A stretch of DNA of 64,000 nucleotides. It comes from Atriophallophorus winterbourni. Lineage: Eukaryota > Platyhelminthes > Trematoda > Plagiorchiida > Microphallidae. Every line of letters begins with the position of its first letter. Positions within the stretch are counted from its first letter, which is position 1. The stretch is taken from NCBI GenBank assembly GCA_013407085.1, contig JACCGJ010000269.1:1-64000 (forward strand), given 5' to 3'. Of the stretch, positions 9,659 to 20,383 are shown piece after piece. The translations under genes and the position numbers were made by a program. Below the pieces are notes generated by a model. It was not told the origin of the DNA. It saw only the letters and a list, made by a program, of their open reading frames with translations, and ran no database searches.

Positions 9659-10330
9659 GTTACAATCGTATGCGCACCGATGCTCTCCGAAATAAGTTGT
9701 TCGGTAGTAATGTCGATATAGAGAAGCAGATCAACCTGCATAGGTTACGCTGGCTGGGTCACGTTTTACGGATGCCGGACCACCGACTTCCAAAACAGAT
9801 TCTTTTTGCGACGCCACATCTTGATTGGCGTAAATCTCGGGGTGGCCAAACCGTCACATGGCATAAGCAGTTAAAAACCCTTACTAGTAACCTTTCCAAA
9901 GTAGGCGCAGCGCGTCTTCCAGGCTGGTGTCCCCGCAATCAGATATCGCAGTGGTTAGTTACGCTTCAGGATATGTCCCGAAACCGTGTTCAATGGCGGT
10001 CTTGCACTAAGCATATTCTTGGAGTGTTTGCGTAACCTTGTATGTTGTCAAGCGGAGTGACGAGAAAAGCTTATATGATGCATGACAGTGAAAGCCGCAA
10101 GGAAGCTGCCGTGCTGATGTCGCTCTACTCGTTCACGAAACTTGTTTGAATGTATGTTCCATTCGAGGTGTAGGCACCTCTCTCCAGTTTTTTGTGCTTA
10201 CTCTTCTATAGAAGCCGTAGCAATTTAAGTCCCACCCTTCCTCATCTTTTAGGATTTTACTTTTTCATGGTTGTATGGCAGTTAAGTATTCGGTACGTGC
10301 TACGGTGTATTGCTGTCTTTGATGATGATG
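9659..10330 (+). mobile_element. RTE 3' fragment nested in LINE C, 12 bp TSD
   Basis: Identical 12 bp repeats ATCGGATCCTGT at 9647-9658 and 10331-10342 bracket a 672 bp insert. Without it LINE C reads straight from DPV into NYRPVTL. The insert encodes the same RTE tail as the copy at 2033 (RWLGHVLRMPDHR to QWRSC) and ends in a (GAT)4 tail at ~10319-10330. This is a textbook 5'-truncated target-primed insertion. Its plus-strand frame runs to the stop at 10035. Confidence 0.93.
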
Positions 10331-10342
10331 ATCGGATCCTGT

Positions 10343-11648
10343 AAATTACCGTCCTGTTACACTTACGTCTGTCGTAGGCAAATTGCTGGAACGGATTGTA
10401 AAGGATAAGACAGAACAGTATTTGCGCGAGACCCATCAATGCTCGAATGCCCAACATGGCTTCACGGAACGCCGCTCATGTATCTCCAATCTACTGACCG
10501 CCCGAGAACAGTGGTGCAGAAGCCTTGACGCTGGTGTGCCAATTGATGTAGTCTTCATCGACTTTAGTAAAGCATTCGACCGTGTTCCACATCAGAGGCT
10601 TTTTTGGAAACTAAGAATGTCTGGTTTAAAGGCTTCTTTGCTTGCTTGGATTGAGGATTTTCTTATCGGAAGGCGAAGCCTCGTTGAAGTCAATGGGGCC
10701 AGATCTGCATCCTTTATCCCCACTTCTGGTGTACCGCAAGGATCCGTTCTGGGACCAACCTTGTTCAAACTCTATGTGAGTGACCTTCCCGGTATTCTAA
10801 ACAGTGGTTGTCTCTTATTTGCAGATGATCTGAACGTGTGGGCTTCTGTCACGACTACCGCCGACGCTTCCCACCTGCAAAATGATTTGAATGAACTTCG
10901 GAATTGGACTGACGGATGGATGCTCCCGATTAATGAAAAGAAGTGTGCTATCATGCACATCGGGAGCAACAACATGCGACATGCATATCATTTGGACGGC
11001 CATAGTCTCAGAACAGTTGATGTAGAGCGAGATTTGGGGGTGATGGTAACTTCATCCCTCAAAACTGCGGAGGATACTGCCAGAAAGGTCGGTTCTGCCA
11101 GCCGCATGTGGTGGGCATTGAGAGGATCCTTCCTAGAGACAAATCTCAAAGTTTTTCAAGTTCTGTATAGCTCTCACGTCAGACCAATATTAGAATTTGG
11201 GCTTCCGGTGAACTATCCGTTAACCAAAGGGGAGAAGGATCGTCTGGAGAAAGTCCAAAGGAGGGCTACCAAGTGCGTGAGGGGTATGTTTCGTATTCCT
11301 TATGACGACCGATTGCGGGAACTCAAACTTTTCCCACTGGAATATCGAAGAATGCGATATGATTTACTGGTCACGCGGAGAATCCTGCTTGGATATTACG
11401 GAACGGAACTTCAACAATTCTTTTCGGTATCCACGAACTCCAGAACTAGAGGTCATTCACAGAAGTTGCAGAAGCGCCGAACGGAACACCTGAAGCCATC
11501 GTTTACTCTGTCGACCAAAGTGGTCAATATTTGGAATGCACTCTCCGCTGATGCAATCGGGGCGGTCACCGAAGAGCAGTTTAAACGCATATTGGACGGT
11601 GAACTTCCCGCTATCCTGCGCGATTCGCCTACTCTTCCAGCTCGGTAA
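10343..11648 (+). pseudogene. LINE C ORF2, RT core to C-terminus (right part)
   Basis: An uninterrupted frame of over 400 codons with RT domains in order: AQHGFTERRSC, VVFIDFSKAFDRVPH, SGVPQGSVLGPTLFKLYVSDL, the catalytic LLFADDLNVWAS, and the thumb and C-terminal region with PILEFGLPVNY, KVQRRATKCV and STRGHSQ-like motifs, ending in WNAL. Catalytic FADD is intact. The gene is dead because the 5' part is missing and a 672 bp RTE insert splits domain 1. The 3' UTR runs to about 11760 with a purine-rich AAGAAGAAAAAGAA end. Confidence 0.88.
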
Positions 11649-11773
11649 CTCCTCGCGAGGAATCTACGCTGAGATAGCAGGGACCAGGGAGGTGAATCGG
11701 CTTTCACGGACTGTAGTCCTCCTGCCGTCTATTCAGAAGAAGAAAAAGAATCAAGATTTTATAGTGAAAAATG

Positions 11774-12485
11774 CAGTTCAGTTCAATTCAGTTGGCACAG
11801 AACTGTTAATGGCTGGTAAGCCAATAGAGCGTCCAGAATTTCTGTCGGTGGAAAGCTCCACAGGAGCGCCCACCTCTTTCTGACGATGATAAGTCTGGTG
11901 TTTTCCAGGCCGTCCTTCGGTCCCAGGTATTAGTAGCTGCGACTGAGAAAAAATGGAAAGGATTTCTCTTCACAAAGCCGGCGAAAGGTTTGCTAGGGAA
12001 AATTTGTGCGTACATGACATTTAAAACGAGATATTAAATAATTGGATTTGTGTGCTTTTTAAATCATGGTAAAAACCGTAAAAATCTAAAATAAAAAACA
12101 TTTGCATGCTAATTCTGTCGACATGCGACCTTTGAAGAAGAAGAATGACTTTATTCGTGTTCACCTGCATATTCGTAGAAAAATTCATGCCACGAGGCAT
12201 CCAAAGCAGCAGCTACGATATGCAAGCGATTAGTTCACCAAGCAGCTTATTCCAGAAGCTTGTGATTGTTTAACAGGAAAAGAGTCTTGAAGCCAGGAAT
12301 CTGATACACCTAGGAGCCTAGATTTACTTTTGGAGGCTTTCAACATTAATTACAGCCATATACTACGCACACTGCAAGCATTTGTGTATAGTATGCTCAC
12401 AGCATTTCGATGTACTTCGCCTAATTTTGGGGAACACTCGAGCGCAGAACCCGAGGTATTACCGAGTTTTTTGGTGTCCGAATAT
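11774..12485 (-). mobile_element. LINE D copy with almost all of ORF2 deleted
   Basis: Read on the minus strand, 12485 to ~12275 matches the start of LINE D ORF2 and its upstream junction (compare 23760-23555). 12270 to 11774 matches the ORF2 end plus 3' UTR (compare 21000-20384), including the CACC/GGTG-type hairpin near 11966 and the (CTGAA)n tail. About 2.5 kb in between is absent. The retained ends are diverged from D1, so this is old. Confidence 0.75.
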
Positions 12486-12496
12486 GGTAGGACATG

Positions 12497-12655
12497 AGTA
12501 CTCAATAGTCAATAGTCACTAGTATATTATGGTACAAAAGCTATGAGCTTAAAATATAACCATAGGATAGTCAGTACAGGGGGTCGGGTGGAGTTCAGCG
12601 GGTTCGGCGTCAATCGCCAAAGTTCAGTAAAGGGTGTGGTTATGTATGATAACTG
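12497..12655 (-). mobile_element. LINE E 3'-terminal fragment, inverted
   Basis: About 150 bp that are the reverse complement of the LINE E2 3' end at 48900-49064. It includes the TCGGGTGGAGTTCAGCGGG block and a short (CAATAGT)n run, which is the (ACTATTG)n tail on the other strand. It lies just upstream of LINE E1 in the opposite orientation. Confidence 0.8.
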
Positions 12656-12749
12656 TATGTGGAATCTATGTAGTTGGAACTTAATGAAATCAACGTGAAA
12701 TTTTGCTCTCCTGAATCTGTTTTTTCATTCGTAACAAATTTTCTAGATA

Positions 12750-14126
12750 ATGGTTGCTCGTAGATCAAAAGTTACTAAGAGTAGTCTTGAGAATTCTTCA
12801 CTGCAACAAAATGCACGTAGAAAAGCTCCTGAACCCCAAAAACCGTCTGAAGCTACAGTCAATTGCGGTAAAGCCGGTTGTTCCACCCCTGTTCTTGAAG
12901 GGATAGAATGTAGCATCTGCTCTTCCTGGTTTCATCCTGGTTGCTCGGGTTTGACGTCCGCTCTTTTTAATGAACACAAACAAAACGCAAGTAAGCTTTG
13001 GCTCTGTGCAGCATGCTCGATAAACCCAACTGTCTGTTGTCTGCTATCGTTGTTAGACTAACAGTCTAAGAAAATCGCAACTCTTGAAAGTAGACTGCAC
13101 CGGTTAGAAAACAGCCATAGTTCTCTGTGTACTCGTCAACAGTCCGAGTTGAAAAGGGTTGCTGTTCCTTCTGTCCCGAAAGCGAAGCACACATTTGGGT
13201 CGTTGGTTGCTGGAATCTCATCTGTAACTGAAACACCGATGACATTTGCTACAACTGCTGCTTCTGCGGCGATCTCCACTGGTTCTAAGTACACACCCGT
13301 ACATACGATTCCGGGGATTGCAAAAGACAACACTCGTGCCAAGTTCACAGCAGTGAAGAAAGTGGCCACCGCAACAAGCTCCCGTTGCAATGAGGTGCTA
13401 ACCGTGATATGCACCAATGTGCCAGAGGCAAATTCGCCTTGTTTCAAAACTCGCCAGGTGCAAGATGCACAACAGTGGCAGACGATATGTGACTCAATGA
13501 AGGTTTCTGCAGAGGCCGGGAACATTGTACGTCTGTCCAGGCATCATAAATCATTACATATTGGCGAGCCTAGACTATTGCGAATCACCCTAACATCCTT
13601 GGAGGATGTTGAATCCGTCTTACTCTCTGCATACACTTTGCGCAACAGCAATTCACCCATCCGCATATTTCCGGACGTGTCATGGGCTGAGCGACAAGCC
13701 AAGAAAGAAACGAACTTCAACTGGAAGTTGGAGAATGACAAGAAAAGCGTTTTTATTCATGGCGTTCCAGAACTAAATGACGATGATGCCAATAAAAACA
13801 CTACACACGACTGCGAGCAGTGGCGTTTCATACAACAACAAAGTAAAATCACTGACACTCTGACGATTGGTTTGAAACGTTTACCTGTTTCCCCCAGTTA
13901 CAAGGGCTCTGGGCCCCGCATACTCAAAGTAACTTTTCAATCAGAATCCATGGTGAATGATGCGTTACAGAGTTGGTACCGATACAAACGTTTTGCACCT
14001 CCCGAGATTCGCCTCCGTTCTGCCCTTGATAAAAAGCGAATCGACAAGCTTCAGTGTGATTCTGCCGATAAAAGTGTTGATGCCTCAAAAAACTTAAGCC
14101 AGCCGGTCCTATTAGGATCGGCGTAA
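12750..14126 (+). pseudogene. LINE E1 ORF1, PHD-finger protein with one premature stop
   Basis: A 458-codon frame interrupted by a single in-frame TAA at 13059-13061. The N-terminus is basic. Residues 39-89 form a C4HC3 PHD finger: C39, C44, C54, C57, H62, C65, C86, C89, with W84 before the last pair. A heptad-like LESRLHRLEN stretch follows the stop. The C-terminal half (VFIHGVPEL, then RILKVTFQSES) resembles the RNA-binding part of LINE ORF1 proteins. PHD-bearing ORF1s are known from CR1-type LINEs. The ORF1 stop TAA overlaps the ORF2 ATG as TAATG. Confidence 0.85.
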
Positions 14127-16924
14127 TGGACGCCCAAAATAACTCTGCAGACTCCGCCCTATCGCGCGAGAGCCTGAAGTGTTTCTATGCGAACGCCCAA
14201 GGCCTACTCAGTAAACTTCCTGAACTTCGTCTTCGACACGCTGCTCAACGCTTCGACGTGATAGCTGTGACTGAGACATGGTTATCATCTTCCGTTGCAG
14301 ACGCCGAAATTTCACTTCCTGGTATGATTGTCATTCGGAAAGATCGTCCCACCAAGGGTGGTGGAGTTCTTTTGTACCATAACTCCTCACTCCACTGTGA
14401 ACCACTATCTCACATTCATCTGCAAACCATAGATTCAGTGTGGTGCCGCTTGCAGTTTAGAAACAGTGACTCTGCTCTACTGTCTGTGATCTACCGCCCA
14501 CCAAATGCTCAACCTGTTGTTGATGTCAACCTATTACACTCCTTACGATTCGCCTTATCAATGCAACATAGTCACGTCTTGTTGATGAGAGATTTCAATT
14601 CACCCAGTTTGACTGTTGAACCCTCCCGCGATACTTGTGCTTGGGAGCTGCGTGAACTGATAGGAAGTCACCCTTTGTACAATCACGTGACTGAACCGAC
14701 ACGTTTTCGTGGAACTGACACGCCTTCTCTATTGGACCTCTTACTGACGAATGAGGAGTTGATGATTGAGGAAATCTCGAGTGAAACTCCGTTAGGCAAA
14801 AGCGACCATATAGTTTTAACTTTTGACTTTGTGTGCTATGCTAACTACCTCAACCATGAGGACTCTCAGTTACGGACGGTCACTGACTACGGCATTTTCT
14901 ATGACGTTGTAGCCGCTAATAGCTTCGATTTCATGTTAGAGGACGGTCCGGATTCAGTTTGGCAAAATTTTGTTACCAAGTGGCACCAGATGCTAGAGCT
15001 TTCTTCAGTCTCAAAACCCGTCCTGCGAAAAACCACCGACACATTCATTCGGAGCAGAACTCGTAAATGGATGTGCCGCAGAAATGCTGCGTGGACTGAG
15101 TTCAAACTGACACAACTGCCAAATGATTGGGAGTGTTACAGAAAATTACGAAATCATTGCACGGGACTGGTGCGCCAGGATAAATTTGATTATCAAAGTA
15201 AACTCACCGGTCAATTCCTGGAAAACAATAAGCTCTTGTACAAATTTATCAACAATAAACGGAAGGTTCAGACTGGTATCCCTTCACTTACCACCAGTAT
15301 AGGTTCCACGACGACATCAAAGGATGCGGCAAATGTTTTAAGATCACATTACATGCCGATTTTCCAAAACCCCTCTCTATTTTCCCCATGCTTTTGACCC
15401 CATCATCTCAACCTTCTTGTATTATGTTTTCTGCCAGCAAAGTTCGGGAAAAAATCATGCAACTTCGACTCAACTCATCACCGGGTATCGACTGTATCAC
15501 ACCGAAAGCATTGTGCGCAGTTGCCGATCAACTTTGCGAACCTCTCGCGGCTTATTTCCAAAAATTGATGGATAACTCTGAAGTCCCTACTGGTTGGAAG
15601 GAAGGTATCATCACTCCCATTTTCAAAGGTGGAAGCCGTAGTGATCCTGCCAATTACCGTCCAGTCACCCTTCTCCCAGTGTTATCCAAGGTGATGGAAG
15701 CCATTGTTGCCGATGAAATTATGGCTTTTGTGAATAGTTCCTATTTCATCGCTGCAGAACAACATGGATTTCGTAAAAAGCATTCTTGTACCACAAATTT
15801 GCTTTTAGCCAGAGACTACTGGACTAAAGCTGCTGACGAAGGTCAGGGTATTGACGTCATTTGCTTGGATTTCTCTAAGGCATTTGACCGAGTTGACCAT
15901 GCGATATTGCTTCACAAGCTGCAAGCATCGGGTATTCCACCCGTGTTGCTGTCCTGGGTTGCTGAATTCCTACGTTCGCGAAACCTTCGGGTGCGTGTTA
16001 GACAGACCCTTTCAGAGCCATTCCCAATTCACTGCGGAGTACCTCAGGGGTCCGTTCTTGGCCCGCGTTTATTTTTGATATTTATCAACGACATTGGTGG
16101 GTACGTCGAATCACCATTTCTCTTTTTCGCGAATGATATCAAGATTTGGCGGGTCATAAACTCACCCAGCGATACAAGGAAACTTCAATTCGACTTGGAT
16201 TCATTACACGCATGGTCTACGATCAATCGCATACCATTCAACATCGACAAATGCCACGCATTCGTCTTCCTGGCGACCCTGGCTATAATCTGGGTGGCAA
16301 GATGCTCGCTGTCACGATGCAAGAAAAAGATCTTGGGGTGATTATACAAAATGACTTGGGCTGCTCTGCTCAGTGTAGTAGAGCTTCAACCGTGGCAAAT
16401 AGAAACGTTGGGCTTTTAAAACGTGCGTTCGGAACAATCGATCCACGTCTCTTCCCGTTTCTTCTTCAGGCGTACATCAGGCCACACTTGGAGTATGCTG
16501 TCTCCGTCTGGAACCCATGGTTGAAACGTGACCAGCACGCCCTAGAACAGCCGCAGAGACGTTCTACGAAGCTTGTCAAGGGCTTAGCTCCGTCAGCTAT
16601 GAGGAACGTCTTACGACTCTACAATTATTCTCTACAAACTATCGTCGTATCCGAGGCGATCTGATCCTTGCGTATCGGATATTGACGGAAGAAACTCACC
16701 CATGTAGGGGTATGCTTAAAATGGCCCCATACTCAGCAAATCGTGGTCATCACTTGAAGTTGGCTCATCTGCATAGTAGATTGGACTGCCGCAGATACTC
16801 CTTTGCCGTCCGGATTCCTCGTGCTTGGAACGCACTACCCCTTTCGGTTATTTCTGCCCCATCCCTAATTATTTTTAAAAAACGCCTTGACCTCCATTTT
16901 TATCACACGATACACAATTCTTAA
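14126..16924 (+). pseudogene. LINE E1 ORF2, AP endonuclease plus reverse transcriptase
   Basis: Starts at ATG 14126. The endonuclease has YANAQ, VTETWL, a KGGGVLLY block, VIYRPPN and GKSDH; the usual GDFN is RDFN here (near 14587), a change at a structural glycine. The EN frame stops at 15397. RT resumes in another frame from ATG 15388, with SSPGID, NYRPVTLLPV, LDFSKAFDRV and GVPQGSVLGP. The active-site motif reads FANDI, so one catalytic aspartate is lost. Further frame changes occur near 16310 and 16665. The C-terminus has RPHLEYAVSVW and ends near 16924. Dead by several independent lesions. Confidence 0.88.
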
Positions 16925-17058
16925 TTATCCTTTTTACGCTTATATTCTATGTGATACTGCACCATATCTTTCCCTCTTTCCACAGCGTTTCCGTCCCAGA
17001 AAATATGGATCACATTTCCCTTCGACCACTTTGCTGAACTGCTGAAACTTCTTGAGAC

Positions 17059-17320
17059 TGTAGCGGTTGATTCAGCGGAGATTTCACCACTAACAAAGTA
17101 CGTCTCTGGTTATTGAACGCAATAAACCGGAACACAGTTCTCAACGTAACACGGCATACAGATCTCAAACAATCAGACGATAGACTTGTCCCAAAGCAGA
17201 ACACGAGCGCGGCGTGAATCGTATATTCAAATTGTGTACATATTTTACGTGTTTCATTATAACAAAACAAATGACAAAATATGTAGGATTAATGTAATAA
17301 AATATACCATGATGAAAACA
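17059..17320 (-). repeat. Gypsy1 3' LTR
   Basis: Read on the minus strand, a polypurine tract AGGGAGGGAG (around 17338-17329) precedes a segment that begins TGTTTTC or TGGTGTTTTC and ends AACCGCTACA at 17059. The GCTACA end is shared with the Gypsy3 LTR. No matching 5' LTR exists in the window, so the left edge of the LTR is estimated to within a few bases. Confidence 0.6.
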
Positions 17321-20300
17321 CCATAATACTCCCTCCCTAGAGCGTTAGAAGAGAGTGAAACGCTCGAAACAAAAAGTTAATCCGCATAGTCTGCAAGATT
17401 TGCGGGCCACCTGACGGTACGACCGGAACGAGTTCGGGGACGGATGGGGGGTGAGTATATACATGGTTGGGTAGACTGTGTGGACTGTGATGAATGGTCA
17501 CTTGGATTTGAGGGACTGGGTGGGGATGGAATAACTACAGTCTCAGCAGTGCTTTCAATCGTGGTGGGAACAACGTCATGTTCGGAAGAGACAACAGACT
17601 CAACATAGGCGACTTTGAGACGATCAATGCTGACGGTGTCGTGCTCACCATTCTTGTCGATGACAAAATACTTTGCATGTCTGCTGATTACTTTGAAAGG
17701 GCCAGTGTAGGGAGGTTGAAGAGGTCTACGAACCTGATCCGTTCTAACAAAAACAAAATCACATGTTCGCAAATCGGCAGGAAGATAAAAAGGACGGGTA
17801 TTGGAACGGGTAGGAGTTACGCGTAATTGACGCATGAATGTTCGTAAACGATTGACGTAATGAGGAATGCTAACGTCAATTGGAACGTCGGGTGATGCGA
17901 TCAACTCACCTGGGAGACGAAGTGTCATGCCATATAGTAACTCAGCCGCAGAACAAGCAAGATCTTCTTTCACAGACGTACGGATACCGAGAAGAATTAA
18001 TGGCAAATGCTCTGCCCAATACTCTGTATTTCCATGAGACATCAACGCAGCCTTCAACTGGCGATGAAATCTTTCTACCAGACCATTAGCACAGGGATGA
18101 TATGCTGTAGTTCGAATGTGGTTCGTACCAAGAAGGTAATTTAACTCACGAAACAGGGTCGAATGAAATTGGGATCCACGGTCAGTGGTTATGGTTGATG
18201 GAACACCAAAGTTGCTAATCCAACTTTGCAGGAAAGTTTTCGCCACCGTTTCCGCACTAATGTCAGGAATAGGAACAGCTACGGGCCAACGGGTGAAACG
18301 ATCAATAAAAGTGAGAATGTATGTAAAACCATTGGATATAGCCATGGGACCTACCAGATCGATGTGGACATGTTGGAAACGTTCGCGCGGTACAGGAAAT
18401 AATACAGGGGCGCTGATGGTATGACGCTGTACTTTGCTGTGTTGACACTGGATGCAAGATTTAGTCCATGATTGAATGTCTTTATGCATACTCGGCCAGA
18501 TAAAACGCTCGCCGATAAGTTTGCGAGTAGCGCGGATACCGGGATGAGATAGACCGTGGATTTGATCAAAAACAATTCGTCTGAAGGAAGCGGGAACCAA
18601 AGGACGGGGTTGGGTATTAGAAAAATCACACAATATATGCAAGTTTGAATTGGGCACAGGAATTTGTCGAACACGAGAAAATGATGATGTGTCGTACTGT
18701 TGGAGTTCCGGGTCGTTCTGTTGAGCAAGGGCTAGCTGCTGTAGATCCAAGGGGGAATGACAGACTGCAGAAATTTCCATACGGGAAATGCATCAGCAAC
18801 AGTATTGGACGGTCCAGACAAATATTTAATATCACTTGTGAATTGGGAAATAAAGTCCAAATGTCGGATCTCACGAGGTGAATATTTATCTGAAGCAGCA
18901 GCAAGGGCAAATGTTAAAGGCTTGTGATCGGTCCAAACAGTGAAATTGCGACCTTCTAGCAAATGGCGAAAATGACGTATTGCATAATAGATGGCCAACA
19001 ATTCACGACCAAACGTACTATATCGTGTCTGAGCTGGTTGGAGACGTCGGGAAAAGAAAGCAAGTGGTTTGGTGATACCGTCGACTTATTGTTGAAGGAC
19101 TGCACCGACTGCTTCTTGAGAGGCGTCTGTGGCGAGTGATAACTCCGCATTGGAACACGTAGACATGTACGTGAGTGAAGTAGCTGCGTTCAAGGCAGAT
19201 TTTAAACATTCGAACGACTTGATGGCGTTGTCATTCATCTTAAAATCGCGCTCCTTTCCGCGTAGTAAATCTGTCATTGGCTGTGATACAGCTGCACAAT
19301 GTGGAATGAACCGCCTATAATAGTTCACAAGACCGAGAAAACGTCTCAACTGGCGAAGGGAAGTTGGACAGGGATACTCACTGATGGCAGATACTTTTTG
19401 TGGCACAGGTTTGATACCAGAGCTGTCGACAAAATGACCGAGGATTTCCAAGGAAGCAACTCCAAACAACATTTGTCAGGATTGACAATAATGCCGTAAT
19501 GTGACAAACGCTGAAAAACTGTACGCAGGTGTTCAACGTGTTCTGTAGGAGTGGAACTGGCGATAAGAACATCATCAATATACACATGAACAAAAGACAA
19601 ACCTTGAAAAACCTGATCCATGAATCTCTGGAATGTTTGAGCAGCATTTCGTAGGCCAAATGGCATTTTTAGAAATTCAAACAAACCGAATGGATGAGTG
19701 ATTGCGGTCTTTGGGATGTCTTCTTCAGTGACGGGTATCTGATGATAGGCACGAACTAAATCCAACTTGGAGAAAACGGATTTGCCGTTAAGGGATAGGG
19801 CAAAATCGTGTATGTGGGGGATAGGATAACGATCAGGGACAGTCACTCGATTTGGGGCACGATAATCACCACATGGACGCCAGGCGTCCGCTTTGTTCTT
19901 TTCAACCATGTGCAGAGGGGTAGCCCAGGGAGAATGAGAGGGTCGAATGATACCAAGCTCCAACATGTGCTTGAATTCCAATTTGGCAACTTCAAGCTTT
20001 TTGGGAGCCAATCTGCGAGGTTTGTTAAAAATGGGCGGACCGCCGGTCAAAATATGGTGTTTGACATCGTGTTTGACAGGAGTAGTAGAGGATGAAGGTT
20101 TAAAAATATCAGCAAATTCTGTCACGAGGGAACTGTATGTAGAGGATGTGTCTGGGATAAGCACACGAATTGTTTGTATGGGTGAATTACAGAAAACTCC
20201 TAATGTATTAAGCTTTGTTAAATTGTCGATGAGCTTGCGATTAGCCAAATCAAAAGAAAGATTAAAATTAGAAAGGAAGTCTGCACCCAAAATTGGCACT

Positions 20301-20383
20301 TTTACATCCGGCACTTTTACATCCGCCACAATGAAAATCCACCGAAAGTTACGTCTGAGACCTAATTCGACAGAAAGTGATCT
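17321..20383 (-). pseudogene. Gypsy1: Ty3/Gypsy pol, 5'-truncated and frame-broken
   Basis: Minus-strand pol of a CsRn1-like Ty3/Gypsy element. From 20383 down: end of the protease region ([10 protein letters not shown], with a 15 bp internal duplication giving VKVPDVKVP); RT with [23 protein letters not shown] and catalytic YIDDVLIAS (~19570); RNase H with [14 protein letters not shown] and TDHKPL; integrase with an HHCC-like segment, [21 protein letters not shown] and a TGPFKV C-terminal motif (to 17377). Frames change near 19450 and 18780, with stops near 19086. Gag, most of the protease and the 5' LTR are missing; LINE D1 abuts the break. Confidence 0.88.

Larger units (their letters stand above)
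12745..17030 (+). mobile_element. LINE E1, CR1-like, two ORFs, decayed
   Basis: A near full-length non-LTR element with ORF1 (PHD finger) at 12750-14126, ORF2 (endonuclease then RT) at 14126-16924, and a short 3' UTR resembling that of E2 up to GATACTGCACC. Organisation and motifs fit the CR1 group. The 3' boundary is uncertain because the heptamer tail seen in E2 is not visible. ORF1 has a stop and ORF2 has frame breaks and catalytic changes, so this copy is not competent. Confidence 0.85.

Noticed and set aside
12798..13525. Minus-strand frames opposite LINE E1 ORF1 and similar antisense frames under all LINE and Gypsy genes
   Set aside because: They are shadows of the real coding strand, with no motifs of their own.
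15356..15400. Programmed -1 slippery heptamer between EN and RT of LINE E1
   Set aside because: No X XXY YYZ heptamer in the correct phase in either E1 or E2; left as a question rather than a feature.
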